A stretch of 13,509 nt of DNA. It comes from Deinococcus sp. Lineage in GTDB: Bacteria > Deinococcota > Deinococci > Deinococcales > Deinococcaceae. The notes below the pieces were generated by a model. It did no database searches, was not told where the DNA came from, and saw nothing but the letters and a program-made list of their open reading frames with translations. Shown here piece by piece: positions 7,193 through 13,509 of the stretch. The DNA is taken from assembly GCA_025351205.1 (NCBI GenBank), contig JANXWI010000482.1, positions 1-13,509 of the forward strand. The letters are read 5' to 3'. The stretch's first letter is position 1. Each line of letters opens with the position of its first letter. The position numbers were made by a program, and so were the translations under genes.

Positions 7193-7810
7193 CCGGAGCC
7201 GCTGGTGTCGCGTAAGCCGGGCGTCAAGTCAGGCGATCTGCGGGTGCGCCGAACGCAGCAGCACCTGAAGGACGCGCTGATTGCCCTGAGCCTAGAGCGT
7301 GGCTACGCCGCCGTGACCGTTCAGGACCTAACCGAGCGGGCGATGGTTAACCGCAGCACCTTCTACCACCACTATGCCGACAAGTACGACTTGGTGGTGC
7401 AGTGCCTGGAAGCCATGCTGCTCGAAGTGCCCTCGGTCCAGATCGACGAACTGTTGACTATCCGAAGCGGCGAGGCCCTCCCCAGCGCCGTTCACTTCTG
7501 CGAGCACCTCGCGCAGCACCGCGACTTTTACGCCGTGATGCTCGGCTCAGGCGGCATGCCGTCGTTTGCCAGTCACCTGCGCTCGATCATCGAACGCGAC
7601 GTGCGGGACCACACCCCGGTGCAGGGCGCACACATGACCCTGCTGCCGGTGTTCGTCGCGCAGGCGGTGGTCAGTACTGCCGTGTGGTGGCTGGAGAAGG
7701 GCCACGCCTTCACCCCGGTTCAGGTGGCCTGCTGGTACTCCACTCTGGTCGTCCCCGGAGTACGGGCCTTGTTGGAGACCCAGGCCAGTGCCGGACCGAC
7801 GTCGCCGTGA
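7178..7810 (+). CDS. TetR/AcrR-family transcriptional regulator
   Basis: This is a one-component regulator with a TetR N-terminal DNA-binding domain at about residues 24-72 (210-aa product). The helix-turn-helix reads through RGYAAVTVQDL and ends in the recognition-helix motif VNRSTFYHHYADKYDL. The C-terminal ligand/dimerisation domain contains HRDFYAVMLGSGG and resembles the C-terminal domain found in many DhaS/AcrR-like proteins. The GTG at 7178 is preferred because AGGAG (7168-7172) lies 5 nt upstream and the size is normal. A second GTG at 7205, with GGAG at 7195-7198, is also plausible and would place the 7183-7192 operator word in the leader. Upstream in-frame starts from 7052 would translate through the promoter region. 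It is divergent from the molybdenum hydroxylase operon, which is its most likely target. The ligand is unknown. Confidence 0.86.
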   Translation: MEYATPEPLVSRKPGVKSGDLRVRRTQQHLKDALIALSLERGYAAVTVQDLTERAMVNRSTFYHHYADKYDLVVQCLEAMLLEVPSVQIDELLTIRSGEALPSAVHFCEHLAQHRDFYAVMLGSGGMPSFASHLRSIIERDVRDHTPVQGAHMTLLPVFVAQAVVSTAVWWLEKGHAFTPVQVACWYSTLVVPGVRALLETQASAGPTSP

Positions 7811-7964
7811 GGTCCCGCCTCATCGCCTCCCGGGGCAGCGTTTCCTGAACTGGCGTCGGCGGGAAAGCAGCGGTCCAGCCCTGATTCTGACCCTGCCGCT
7901 GATTTCACACGTTCGTGGTTCAAGGAAGCCTGGAGACTACAGATTCAGGTCCCGACCCGTAGCG

Positions 7965-10031
7965 TCATGTTCCGCCGACCTGCACCTGGGGTTGATCGGC
8001 TCTGGTCGCCAGCACAGGGCTTTCCCAGCTCAGCAGGCGGGCGCCCTGCCAGGTCAGGTTCACCTCGCCTCCCTGGAGCGCCGGGTCCGGGTTCAGGCCC
8101 AGGTCGCGCCAGGTGCCGGGCGGCAGATTCAGCCGCAGCGAGGTGGCCTGTCTGCTGCGGCTGACCAGACACAGCACCCTGTTCAGGCGGCCCTCCTCGC
8201 CCAGTTCGCGCATCAGGGCAAAACAGTCCGTGCCCACCCCGACAAAGCGCAGGCTGCCGCGCTGAAGGGCCGCCGAGCTGCGGCGCAGATGCACGAGGCG
8301 GCGGATGGCCCCCAGCAGACCCTGATCCCAGGTCGCCTCGTCCCAGGGGAAGGTGGCACGCGCGCAGTTCATCGGGTCGCCCTGCGTCTGCGACAGGCCG
8401 ATTTCGCTGCCGTAGTACAGGCAGGGCGCGCCGGGATACGCCATCAGCAGGGCCAGGGCGGCGAGGTACCTCCCCGTGTCGCCCCCGAGGCGAAACAGGG
8501 CGCGGGGAATGTCGTGGCTTTCCAGCAGGTTGAACTGGTTCAGGGCCAGTGGGGCGGGCAGCACCCGGTAGGCGTCCCAGAGGTGCGTGACCAGTTCCTG
8601 CGTCCCTATGTGCGCGGGGTTCCCGTCCTTGTCGCTGCCCGAAAACCAGGCCATCACGGGCAGGGCGAAGCCGTGGTAGTTCATCACGCCGTCCTCGCCC
8701 TGACCGTCTTGCAGGGCGTGTTCGGCGTCGAAGAAGCGTTCGCCCAGCACGTAGGCGTGAGGATTTTCCTCTCTGGCAGCCTGTTTCAGTCGGCGCAGCA
8801 CCTCCAGATTGCCCGAGTCGCCGCCGCCCATGCCCATGCCCTGCGCCACGTCCAGCCGCCAGCCGTCGATGCCCTGACGCAGCCAGTGGCGGGTGACGCT
8901 GTCGGGTCCGTCAATAAACTCGGTGTACGTCTGCTCGGAGGTGTAATCGAGTTTGGGCATGGTGGGCACGTCGTAAAAGCCGTGATAGGGCAGCTGGCCT
9001 GCCTGTGGCTCGGCCCGGAAGGTGAAGAAGCCTCGCTCGGGGGCCTGCTGGTGGGCCATGGCCTTCTGAAACAGGGCGTGCTCGTTGCCCATGTGGTTGA
9101 ACACGCCGTCGAGCACCAGACGCATCCCGCGCCCGCGCAGGGCGGCCAGCAGTCCGGTGAAGGCGGCCTCGCCTCCCAGGTGCGGGTCGACGACGCGGTA
9201 ATCGCTGGTGTCGTAGCGGTGGCTCGACGGGCTGGAGAAGATCGGGTTGAGCCACAGCGCGTTGACGCCCAGCGCCTCCAGGTAGGGCAGGGCCTGCTGC
9301 ACGCCTTGCAGGGTGCCGCCGTAGAGAGTGTGGACGTCCTCGGTCAGCGAGAGGGGTTCGTCCCAGTCCGGGGCGCGAACCGGAAAAGCCTCCAGGGCCG
9401 CGAGTCCCAGGTCCGTGCGTCCTGGTGACAGGCTCTCGATCACCTCCGGGTGCAGATTCGGGTAGCGGTAGGACCCCGCCACGGGAAGGGGAGACCCGGC
9501 AGCGCGCCGAAACCGGTCGGGGAAGATCTGATAGAACACGCTTTCCCAGACCCAGCTCGGCGGCTGATACCCACCCAGCAGGCTGTACCAGTCGCGGTAG
9601 CCGGGGCAGAGGTGGCTGGTTCCGGCGGTGGAAACGTGCAGGGTGTTGTCGCCCAGTTCGAGCCGCCAGACGTACCGGGTTCGTCCGCTGCCCGGGTGCA
9701 GGGTGTAGGCGTACCAGTCTTCAGCATTGTCAGCCTTTGTTGCGCCGCTGAGGTAGGGGGCCGCGCAGCCAGGATAGGGAGCCTCGCAGGGGAGCGCCTC
9801 GAAGGCCAGAATCTCGCCGTGCCGCAATTCCAGAACCCTTACCCGCCTGGGCCGCAGCCGGGTGCGCAGCCGCAGGGTCACTGCGTTGCTGGGGTTGCTG
9901 GAGTTACTGAAGTTGCTGGGGTCACTGGGGTTGCTGGAAGTCGTGCTGCCGGAGGTGCCGCCGACAGGGGAGGTATGGGCGTCGGTGGCGTCGTGCCACG
10001 CGGCGGGAAGGGTGCTGAAGTCCGGAACCAT
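7965..10031 (-). CDS. GH13 glycoside hydrolase, cyclomaltodextrinase/neopullulanase/maltogenic amylase-like, intracellular
   Basis: This is an alpha-glucan hydrolase acting on malto-oligosaccharides, cyclodextrins or pullulan fragments. The 688-aa protein has an N-terminal beta-rich domain (about 51-155, CBM34-like) and then VFYQIFPDRF at 166-175, the usual entry to the catalytic barrel. The GH13 regions are visible: DGVFNH (308-313), GWRLDVAQ with nucleophile D394, LGER with acid/base E431, and ESHD with stabiliser D507. Region V reads MPKLD (358-362), close to the MPKLN typical of this subgroup. Residues about 585-688 form the C-terminal beta domain. No signal peptide is seen, so it probably acts in the cytosol on sugars brought in by MalFG. 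The ATG at 10031 has GAGGAG (10036-10041) 4 nt upstream. About 50 N-terminal residues are low-complexity and rich in Ser, Asn and Pro. Product specificity within the subgroup is not decidable by eye. Confidence 0.9.
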   Translation of the reverse strand: MVPDFSTLPAAWHDATDAHTSPVGGTSGSTTSSNPSDPSNFSNSSNPSNAVTLRLRTRLRPRRVRVLELRHGEILAFEALPCEAPYPGCAAPYLSGATKADNAEDWYAYTLHPGSGRTRYVWRLELGDNTLHVSTAGTSHLCPGYRDWYSLLGGYQPPSWVWESVFYQIFPDRFRRAAGSPLPVAGSYRYPNLHPEVIESLSPGRTDLGLAALEAFPVRAPDWDEPLSLTEDVHTLYGGTLQGVQQALPYLEALGVNALWLNPIFSSPSSHRYDTSDYRVVDPHLGGEAAFTGLLAALRGRGMRLVLDGVFNHMGNEHALFQKAMAHQQAPERGFFTFRAEPQAGQLPYHGFYDVPTMPKLDYTSEQTYTEFIDGPDSVTRHWLRQGIDGWRLDVAQGMGMGGGDSGNLEVLRRLKQAAREENPHAYVLGERFFDAEHALQDGQGEDGVMNYHGFALPVMAWFSGSDKDGNPAHIGTQELVTHLWDAYRVLPAPLALNQFNLLESHDIPRALFRLGGDTGRYLAALALLMAYPGAPCLYYGSEIGLSQTQGDPMNCARATFPWDEATWDQGLLGAIRRLVHLRRSSAALQRGSLRFVGVGTDCFALMRELGEEGRLNRVLCLVSRSRQATSLRLNLPPGTWRDLGLNPDPALQGGEVNLTWQGARLLSWESPVLATRADQPQVQVGGT
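9885..9938 (-). repeat. Six 9-bp repeats encoding a Ser-Asn-Pro-like linker
   Basis: Six imperfect 9-bp units of the type GTTGCTGGG (plus strand) run without gaps inside the GH13 gene. On the coding strand they give the tripeptides SNP, SDP, SNF, SNS, SNP and SNA at about residues 33-50, just before the CBM34-like domain. The period is a multiple of three, so a change in copy number would keep the reading frame and only alter linker length. Confidence 0.88.
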
Positions 10032-10073
10032 GATTCTCCTCGGAAGACCGACGCCTGGACGTGGCCCCGCCTG

Positions 10074-10106
10074 TGTGGACGCTGTGAACTTGTGGACGCT
10101 GTGAAC
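10074..10106. repeat. 16-bp direct repeat with 17-bp period upstream of the GH13 gene
   Basis: TGTGGACGCTGTGAAC occurs at 10074-10089 and again at 10091-10106 with one base between. It lies 43 bp upstream of the GH13 start, between a possible minus-strand promoter (10112-10140) and the ribosome binding site. It would be in the early transcribed leader or a downstream operator if that promoter is right. Confidence 0.88.
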
Positions 10107-10111
10107 GTCAG

Positions 10112-10140
10112 CCTAGAGATTGACAGCGTGTGAGGGTCAA
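10112..10140 (-). promoter_or_regulatory. Possible promoter of the GH13 gene
   Basis: On the minus strand, TTGACC (10140-10135) is a good -35 match. After 17 bp it is followed by TCTAGG (10117-10112), a poor -10. The same stretch holds an inverted repeat TTGAC-N11-GTCAA (10120-10140), and TGACAGC appears twice (10121-10127 and 10144-10150), so a regulator could bind here. The plus strand also shows a perfect TTGACA (10120-10125), but with no acceptable -10. Confidence 0.3.
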
Positions 10141-10581
10141 GCGTGACAGCCGGGAAGCGTTTCTGGATGCCGAGGCTCCGACATTGGCGCTGTCCCCGGT
10201 TCCCGAAACCGACGCTGGAGCGCCGGGCCGACCAGGCAACCGGAACACCGATGCGGCGCCTGCTCTCGACACCTGAACTGGCGATCAGCGAATAGTGTCG
10301 TGAGTCACGGAAAAGTGATACTTCCCACCCAGGTGCGACCAGGGTGTTCAGCCGCGCCAGGAGACGCCTGTGTAGGCGCGGCGTCGGCCTGGCGATTCAT
10401 GCCGCGCTCACCCGGCTGCCAGAAGGGCCTCATGGCCACTGGGTACGGTCCAGGTGAGACAGCCAGGGGAGTCGGGTCGGAAAGGGTGAGCCGTCCCGTA
10501 TCGGGGTTCCGGGTCCTGGCCGTTCCGAAACCTCATCCGGTCAGGGTTGGTGGACCGGCGTTCAGCGGCTCAGGAGACACC
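10141..10581 (+). other. Gene-free leader region with possible RNA stems
   Basis: No convincing gene lies here. An open frame from 10300 runs into the lipoprotein gene, but its first 94 codons look non-coding. Visible stems are GCCGCGCC/GGCGCGGC (10351-10358 with 10375-10382) and GCTCACCC/GGGTGAGC (10406-10413 with 10484-10491). The latter encloses GGCTG/CAGCC (10414-10418 with 10460-10464), GGCC-TCAT-GGCC (10426-10437) and CTGG/CCAG (10439-10442 with 10450-10453). CCGGTC/GACCGG (10537-10542 with 10553-10558) lies just before the ribosome binding site. In GC-rich DNA some such stems arise by chance. No known riboswitch consensus was recognised. Confidence 0.35.
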
Positions 10582-12486
10582 ATGATCCGTATTCCCCGCG
10601 CACTGTTGACCCGCTCAGGACTGCCGACCCGTTCAGGGCTGTCAACCCGTTCCATGCTGCTGCCCGGCCTGCTGGGCCTGCTGGTGGCCTGCGGTGAGAA
10701 CACCAGACAGGCCGGCTCCGCCACGCCCGCCGCCGTAACCTCAGCGCCCGCTGCCTCCCCAGCCGCTGCTGCTCCAGTCGCCGCTTCCCCGCAGTCGCGC
10801 ACGACAGGACTGAACGCCGCCTACTACGCCACCCGCGACCTGAGCGGCCCGGCCACCCTGCGCGCCGTGCCGGAGGTGAATTTCGACTGGGGCATGGGCG
10901 CCCCGCTGGACGGTCTTCCCGCCGACAACTTCTCGCTGCGCCTGAGCGGTGAACTGAGCGCGCCGGTCAGCGGAAGCTACACCTTCTATGTTACCGCCGA
11001 CGACGGAATGAGGCTGGAACTGGCCGGGCAGAAGGTGGTGGACGACTTCACGGATCACGCCGCGTACACCGCAACCGGCACGCTGGACCTGAAGGCCGGG
11101 GCGCGCGTGCCGCTGAAGCTGGACTACTACGAAAACACCGGTTTTGCCAGCCTGAAACTGGAATGGAGCGGCCCCAATCTGCCCCGGCAGGTGATTCCGG
11201 CCTCGGCGCTGTTCACCGGGGCGGGCACACCCCCAGCCCCTGTGGCCCAGACCGGCAGGACCTACTACGTCGCGCCCGGCGGCAACGACGGCGGCCCCGG
11301 CAGCGAGGCGCAGCCCTGGGCCACCATCAACAAGGCCTCGCAGACCCTGCTGCCCGGCGAAACGGTGCTGGTCAAAGACGGCACCTACTCAGGCGTGTAT
11401 GTGGGCAGCTCCGGTAAGCCCGGCCAGCCCATCACCTTCAAGGCCGCGCCAGGCGCCAGGCCCAACATCTTCATCACCGAGATCAACTCACCGGGCTTTC
11501 TGCTCGAAGGGGCCTCGTACATCAATATCGAGGGCTTCAACCTCGATTATCAGGTGCCGGGCGCCGAGGACGCCAACGGTGAGCGCTGGGAAGCGGGCAT
11601 CGTCATCATGTCCAGAGGCGACGGGCCGGACCGGATCAACTCGCACCACGTCAGGGCCAGTGGCAACCGGGTCCACGGCTTCCCCGGCGGCGGCATCGGC
11701 TCCGGGCAGGCCGATTACGTCACCATCGAGGGCAATACCATCTGGGAAACGGCGTTTTATTCCAAGTACGACACCAGCGCCATCTCTCTGTATCAGAGCC
11801 GCAACGTCGATCAGGCGCCGGGCTTTCATCACGTCATCCGGGGCAATACCGTCTTCAAGAATGAAAACAAGGTGCCCGGTACCGGCATCGGCAACACCAC
11901 CATCACCGACGGCAACTGCATCATCATCGACGACGGGCGTAACACTCAGAAATTCCAGGGCGACAAGGCGACCTACCCGGCCTTTACCGGGGCCACCCTG
12001 GTCGAGAACAACATTTGCGCCGACAACGGTGGGCGCGGCGTGAACGTGTTTTCCAGCGACAACGTGCTGATTCGCAACAACACCTTCTACAAGAACGGGC
12101 GCACGCCCGACCTCGACAGTGAGGTGTCGGTGGCGGCGGCCAGCAACGTGTGGGTGGTGAACAACATCATCGTGCCGCGCGACGGCCAGCGCGCCACCTC
12201 GGTCTACGACGGCGACGTGGCCGAGTACAGGGTCAGCAACGTGGTGTTTGCAAACAATCTGTATTTTGGTAGTGGCAAGCTGCCCCAGCGCGGCGAGAGC
12301 GACCTGGTGGCCGATCCGAAGTTCGTGTCGCCCGGCAACGACGTGAACACCGCCGATTTCCGTCTGCAACCCGGCAGCCCGGCCATCGACAGAGCGCTGC
12401 CCTCCGACTCGCCCGCTTTCGACGTGGGCGGGTTGCCGCGCCCGGTGGGGGCCGGACCCGACATCGGGGCCTGGGAAGCGCGCTGA
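10582..12486 (+). CDS. Lipoprotein with PA14 domain and right-handed parallel beta-helix
   Basis: This is a predicted surface lipoprotein of 634 aa. The signal peptide ends in the lipobox LVAC, making C37 the likely lipidated residue. An Ala/Pro/Ser-rich linker (about 44-73) follows. Residues about 75-212 are a PA14 domain, with the core motif VTADDGMRLELAG at 137-149 and a later KLEWSGP. Residues about 227-634 form a right-handed beta-helix of the DUF1565/pectate-lyase-like type. It opens with YYVAPGGNDGGPGS and QPWATINKA, continues with many GN/NN turns, and ends in GPDIGAWE, a common C-terminal cap. PA14 domains bind carbohydrates and beta-helices often cut or bind polysaccharides, so a glycan role is likely. 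I could not identify catalytic residues. The ATG at 10582 is chosen because AGGAG (10572-10576) lies 5 nt upstream and a proper signal peptide follows. Confidence 0.82.
   Translation: MIRIPRALLTRSGLPTRSGLSTRSMLLPGLLGLLVACGENTRQAGSATPAAVTSAPAASPAAAAPVAASPQSRTTGLNAAYYATRDLSGPATLRAVPEVNFDWGMGAPLDGLPADNFSLRLSGELSAPVSGSYTFYVTADDGMRLELAGQKVVDDFTDHAAYTATGTLDLKAGARVPLKLDYYENTGFASLKLEWSGPNLPRQVIPASALFTGAGTPPAPVAQTGRTYYVAPGGNDGGPGSEAQPWATINKASQTLLPGETVLVKDGTYSGVYVGSSGKPGQPITFKAAPGARPNIFITEINSPGFLLEGASYINIEGFNLDYQVPGAEDANGERWEAGIVIMSRGDGPDRINSHHVRASGNRVHGFPGGGIGSGQADYVTIEGNTIWETAFYSKYDTSAISLYQSRNVDQAPGFHHVIRGNTVFKNENKVPGTGIGNTTITDGNCIIIDDGRNTQKFQGDKATYPAFTGATLVENNICADNGGRGVNVFSSDNVLIRNNTFYKNGRTPDLDSEVSVAAASNVWVVNNIIVPRDGQRATSVYDGDVAEYRVSNVVFANNLYFGSGKLPQRGESDLVADPKFVSPGNDVNTADFRLQPGSPAIDRALPSDSPAFDVGGLPRPVGAGPDIGAWEAR
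10606..10659 (+). repeat. Three 18-bp tandem repeats in the signal-peptide region
   Basis: Units at 10606-10623, 10624-10641 and 10642-10659 are imperfect copies and encode LTRSGL, PTRSGL and STRSML. They lengthen the positively charged n-region of the lipoprotein signal peptide to about 24 residues. The period is a multiple of three, so copy-number change would preserve the frame. Confidence 0.85.
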
Positions 12487-12528
12487 AGCGGTACCCCGAA
12501 GTTGCCTGGAAGACAGATTGGAAGTCAG

Positions 12529-12551
12529 GATGATTTACCAGACGAATCATC
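12529..12551. terminator. Inverted repeat between the lipoprotein gene and the transposase gene
   Basis: GATGATT (12529-12535) and AATCATC (12545-12551) are perfect complements around a 9-nt loop. It lies 42 bp after the lipoprotein stop and 16 bp past the transposase stop, between two convergent genes. No T-run follows on either strand, so it is only a weak terminator candidate. It could instead be part of the insertion sequence end. Confidence 0.35.
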
Positions 12552-13509
12552 AATGGTCCGGACAGTTTCAAGCGGCTTTGACACCCAGGTCAAGCAGCCT
12601 GGAGGGATGATGCTGCAATTCCTCGAAACGCTGTGACAGGCCCAGATTGGCCAAAATTTGCCGTGCGAAGAGTGCATTGAAGGCCCGACGTTTGACATCC
12701 TCGGTGGAGCACGCCAGCCGTGAGGCCGGACGCCCGGTGCGTCCAGCCTCCTCCAGCACCAGCGCCGCTCTGGCCAGACTGAGGCTGAAGAAGCTGGCGT
12801 TCCAGTGGGTTTCCAGGCCCTGACGAGAACGCAGCTGACCGGTTGTCAGACCCCCAAACTGCTTGGCGTCACGGAAGGCGAACTCCAGCTGAAACCGGGC
12901 GCTGTACAGCGCCCGGATCTGTTGGGCCGGCATGGTCGTGTCGGTGCTACACAGCACCACATGCGCCATCACCGCCCCCTTGCTCTTTAGCCGCTGGATG
13001 ACCACCACCCGGAAGGAGCGCCCGAAGTGCGGCCCCCACACCACCCGGGTCCAGACACGTTCATCTGCTTCCCCAGGGACAGGCGTCCAGCCAGCAACGC
13101 CGATGAAGTTGACCTTGCCTTCCCAGCGCCTCCGTGCCCTGCGCCGCTTCTGGTGCGTCCCCGTGAAAGGAATCAGCAGGTTGGCATTCGAAGCCAGCCT
13201 GGTGACGAAGGCGACGCCTTCGTCGGCCACAGCCTCCATGAAGATCTTCTTGGCGTATTGCCCATCGGCAATCACTGCGCGCAAGTGCTGGCGGAACCAG
13301 CCACGATGGACCCGGAAGACGGCCCGCAGCTGCGTGAGGTACTGGATGAGCCGGTCCGTCTTGTCCGTCTTGGGCCGGGTCTGTTTGACGCTGATCGGGA
13401 ACACGTGGTGCGATCCCCAGAGCAGTTGTCCGAATTCCGGTACGAGAGAACAACCAGGGCGTCCCTTCATTGTCTTGGGCAGAACGGAGCGGTCAAGCGT
13501 CCTCATGGG
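12552..13509 (-). mobile_element. Partial IS4-family insertion sequence at the right edge
   Basis: The transposase above marks an insertion sequence whose 3' end should lie in the roughly 80 bp between 12487 and 12567. The exact terminal inverted repeat and target duplication cannot be set because the other end is outside the window. GTCCGGAC (12556-12563), an 8-bp palindrome, is close to the expected end. The left boundary given is approximate. Confidence 0.5.
12568..13509 (-). CDS. IS4-type DDE transposase, N-terminus outside the window
   Basis: This is a transposase of the IS4 superfamily, truncated at its 5' end by the window edge. Over the visible 312 residues (numbered from the ATG at 13506), the second catalytic aspartate is in IADGQY (D81). 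The IS4 signature Y-x2-R-x3-E-x6-K is perfect in YSARFQLEFAFRDAK at 201-215, giving E208 as the catalytic glutamate. LDRSVLPKT at the visible start may hold the first aspartate (D5), so roughly 60-100 residues would be missing upstream. The ATG at 13506 is therefore probably internal. The frame is intact across the visible part, with no stops or frameshift, so the element may be active. The stop at 12568 sits 82 bp beyond the end of the lipoprotein gene. Confidence 0.85.
   Translation of the reverse strand, partial: PMRTLDRSVLPKTMKGRPGCSLVPEFGQLLWGSHHVFPISVKQTRPKTDKTDRLIQYLTQLRAVFRVHRGWFRQHLRAVIADGQYAKKIFMEAVADEGVAFVTRLASNANLLIPFTGTHQKRRRARRRWEGKVNFIGVAGWTPVPGEADERVWTRVVWGPHFGRSFRVVVIQRLKSKGAVMAHVVLCSTDTTMPAQQIRALYSARFQLEFAFRDAKQFGGLTTGQLRSRQGLETHWNASFFSLSLARAALVLEEAGRTGRPASRLACSTEDVKRRAFNALFARQILANLGLSQRFEELQHHPSRLLDLGVKAA

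Noticed and set aside
7811..7964. A bidirectional terminator between the convergent TetR and amylase genes.
   Set aside because: No stem of useful length followed by a T-run was found on either strand.
57..10106. CRISPR-like arrays from the direct repeats at 57-86 and 10074-10106.
   Set aside because: Each has only two copies, without spacers of regular length and without cas genes.
10300..10581. An open frame upstream of the lipoprotein gene that would add 94 residues.
   Set aside because: It has no good ribosome binding site and no recognisable domain, and it would bury the signal peptide and lipobox. The ATG at 10582 has AGGAG 5 nt upstream and gives a proper lipoprotein start.
10351..10581. 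Cobalamin riboswitch: GCCACTG at 10435-10441 and several CAGGAGAC-like boxes (about 10358 and 10571).
   Set aside because: The spacing between elements is wrong, the upstream core elements are not found, and the box nearest the gene is the ribosome binding site. The neighbouring gene is not a B12-related one.

Overview
The window is GC-rich, densely packed bacterial DNA. It uses GTG and TTG starts and shows clear purine-rich ribosome binding sites. Gene content and codon style suggest a Deinococcus-like organism: enlarged MalF/MalG permeases, a cytosolic GH13 amylase, and an IonAB-style molybdenum hydroxylase (isoquinoline 1-oxidoreductase, IorAB, type). The taxonomic guess is an inference; no rRNA or other marker is present.

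Layout. (1) Positions 1-213: a rho-independent terminator of an upstream gene outside the window, a perfect 15-bp tandem duplication, and the leader of the next operon. (2) 214-3908, plus strand: malF and malG, overlapping by 4 bp, encode the two membrane subunits of a maltose/maltodextrin-type ABC importer. A MerR-family regulator with a GyrI-like effector domain follows 54 bp later. (3) 3926-7040, minus strand: a compact operon, read right to left, of a [2Fe-2S] subunit, a large Tat-exported molybdopterin subunit (4-bp overlap) and a small DoxX-like membrane protein. A TetR-family regulator (7178-7810) is transcribed divergently, and the intergenic region carries repeated GTTGCAT-like words that are good operator candidates. 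(4) 7965-10031, minus strand: an intracellular GH13 enzyme of the cyclomaltodextrinase/neopullulanase/maltogenic amylase group. (5) 10032-10581: a gene-free region of about 550 bp with a tandem 17-bp repeat and several possible RNA stems. (6) 10582-12486, plus strand: a lipoprotein with a PA14 domain followed by a right-handed beta-helix. (7) 12568 to the right edge, minus strand: an IS4-type transposase whose N-terminus lies outside the window.

How the genes fit together. MalF/MalG would import malto-oligosaccharides, and the signal-less GH13 enzyme would cut them in the cytoplasm. The binding protein (perhaps the gene before the terminator at position 1) and the ATPase are not here. The IorAB-like pair plus DoxX under a TetR regulator is a self-contained redox cassette sitting between the sugar genes; its substrate cannot be read from sequence. 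The PA14/beta-helix lipoprotein probably binds or cuts a polysaccharide at the cell surface.

The strongest leads for follow-up are the TetR operator words, the IorAB-DoxX cassette with an altered QCMWC iron-sulfur motif, the enlarged MalG, the possible structured leader before the lipoprotein gene, and four separate short tandem repeats (periods 15, 9, 17 and 18 bp) in regulatory or protein-terminal positions. I did not find a clear-cut unknown defence or mobile system.
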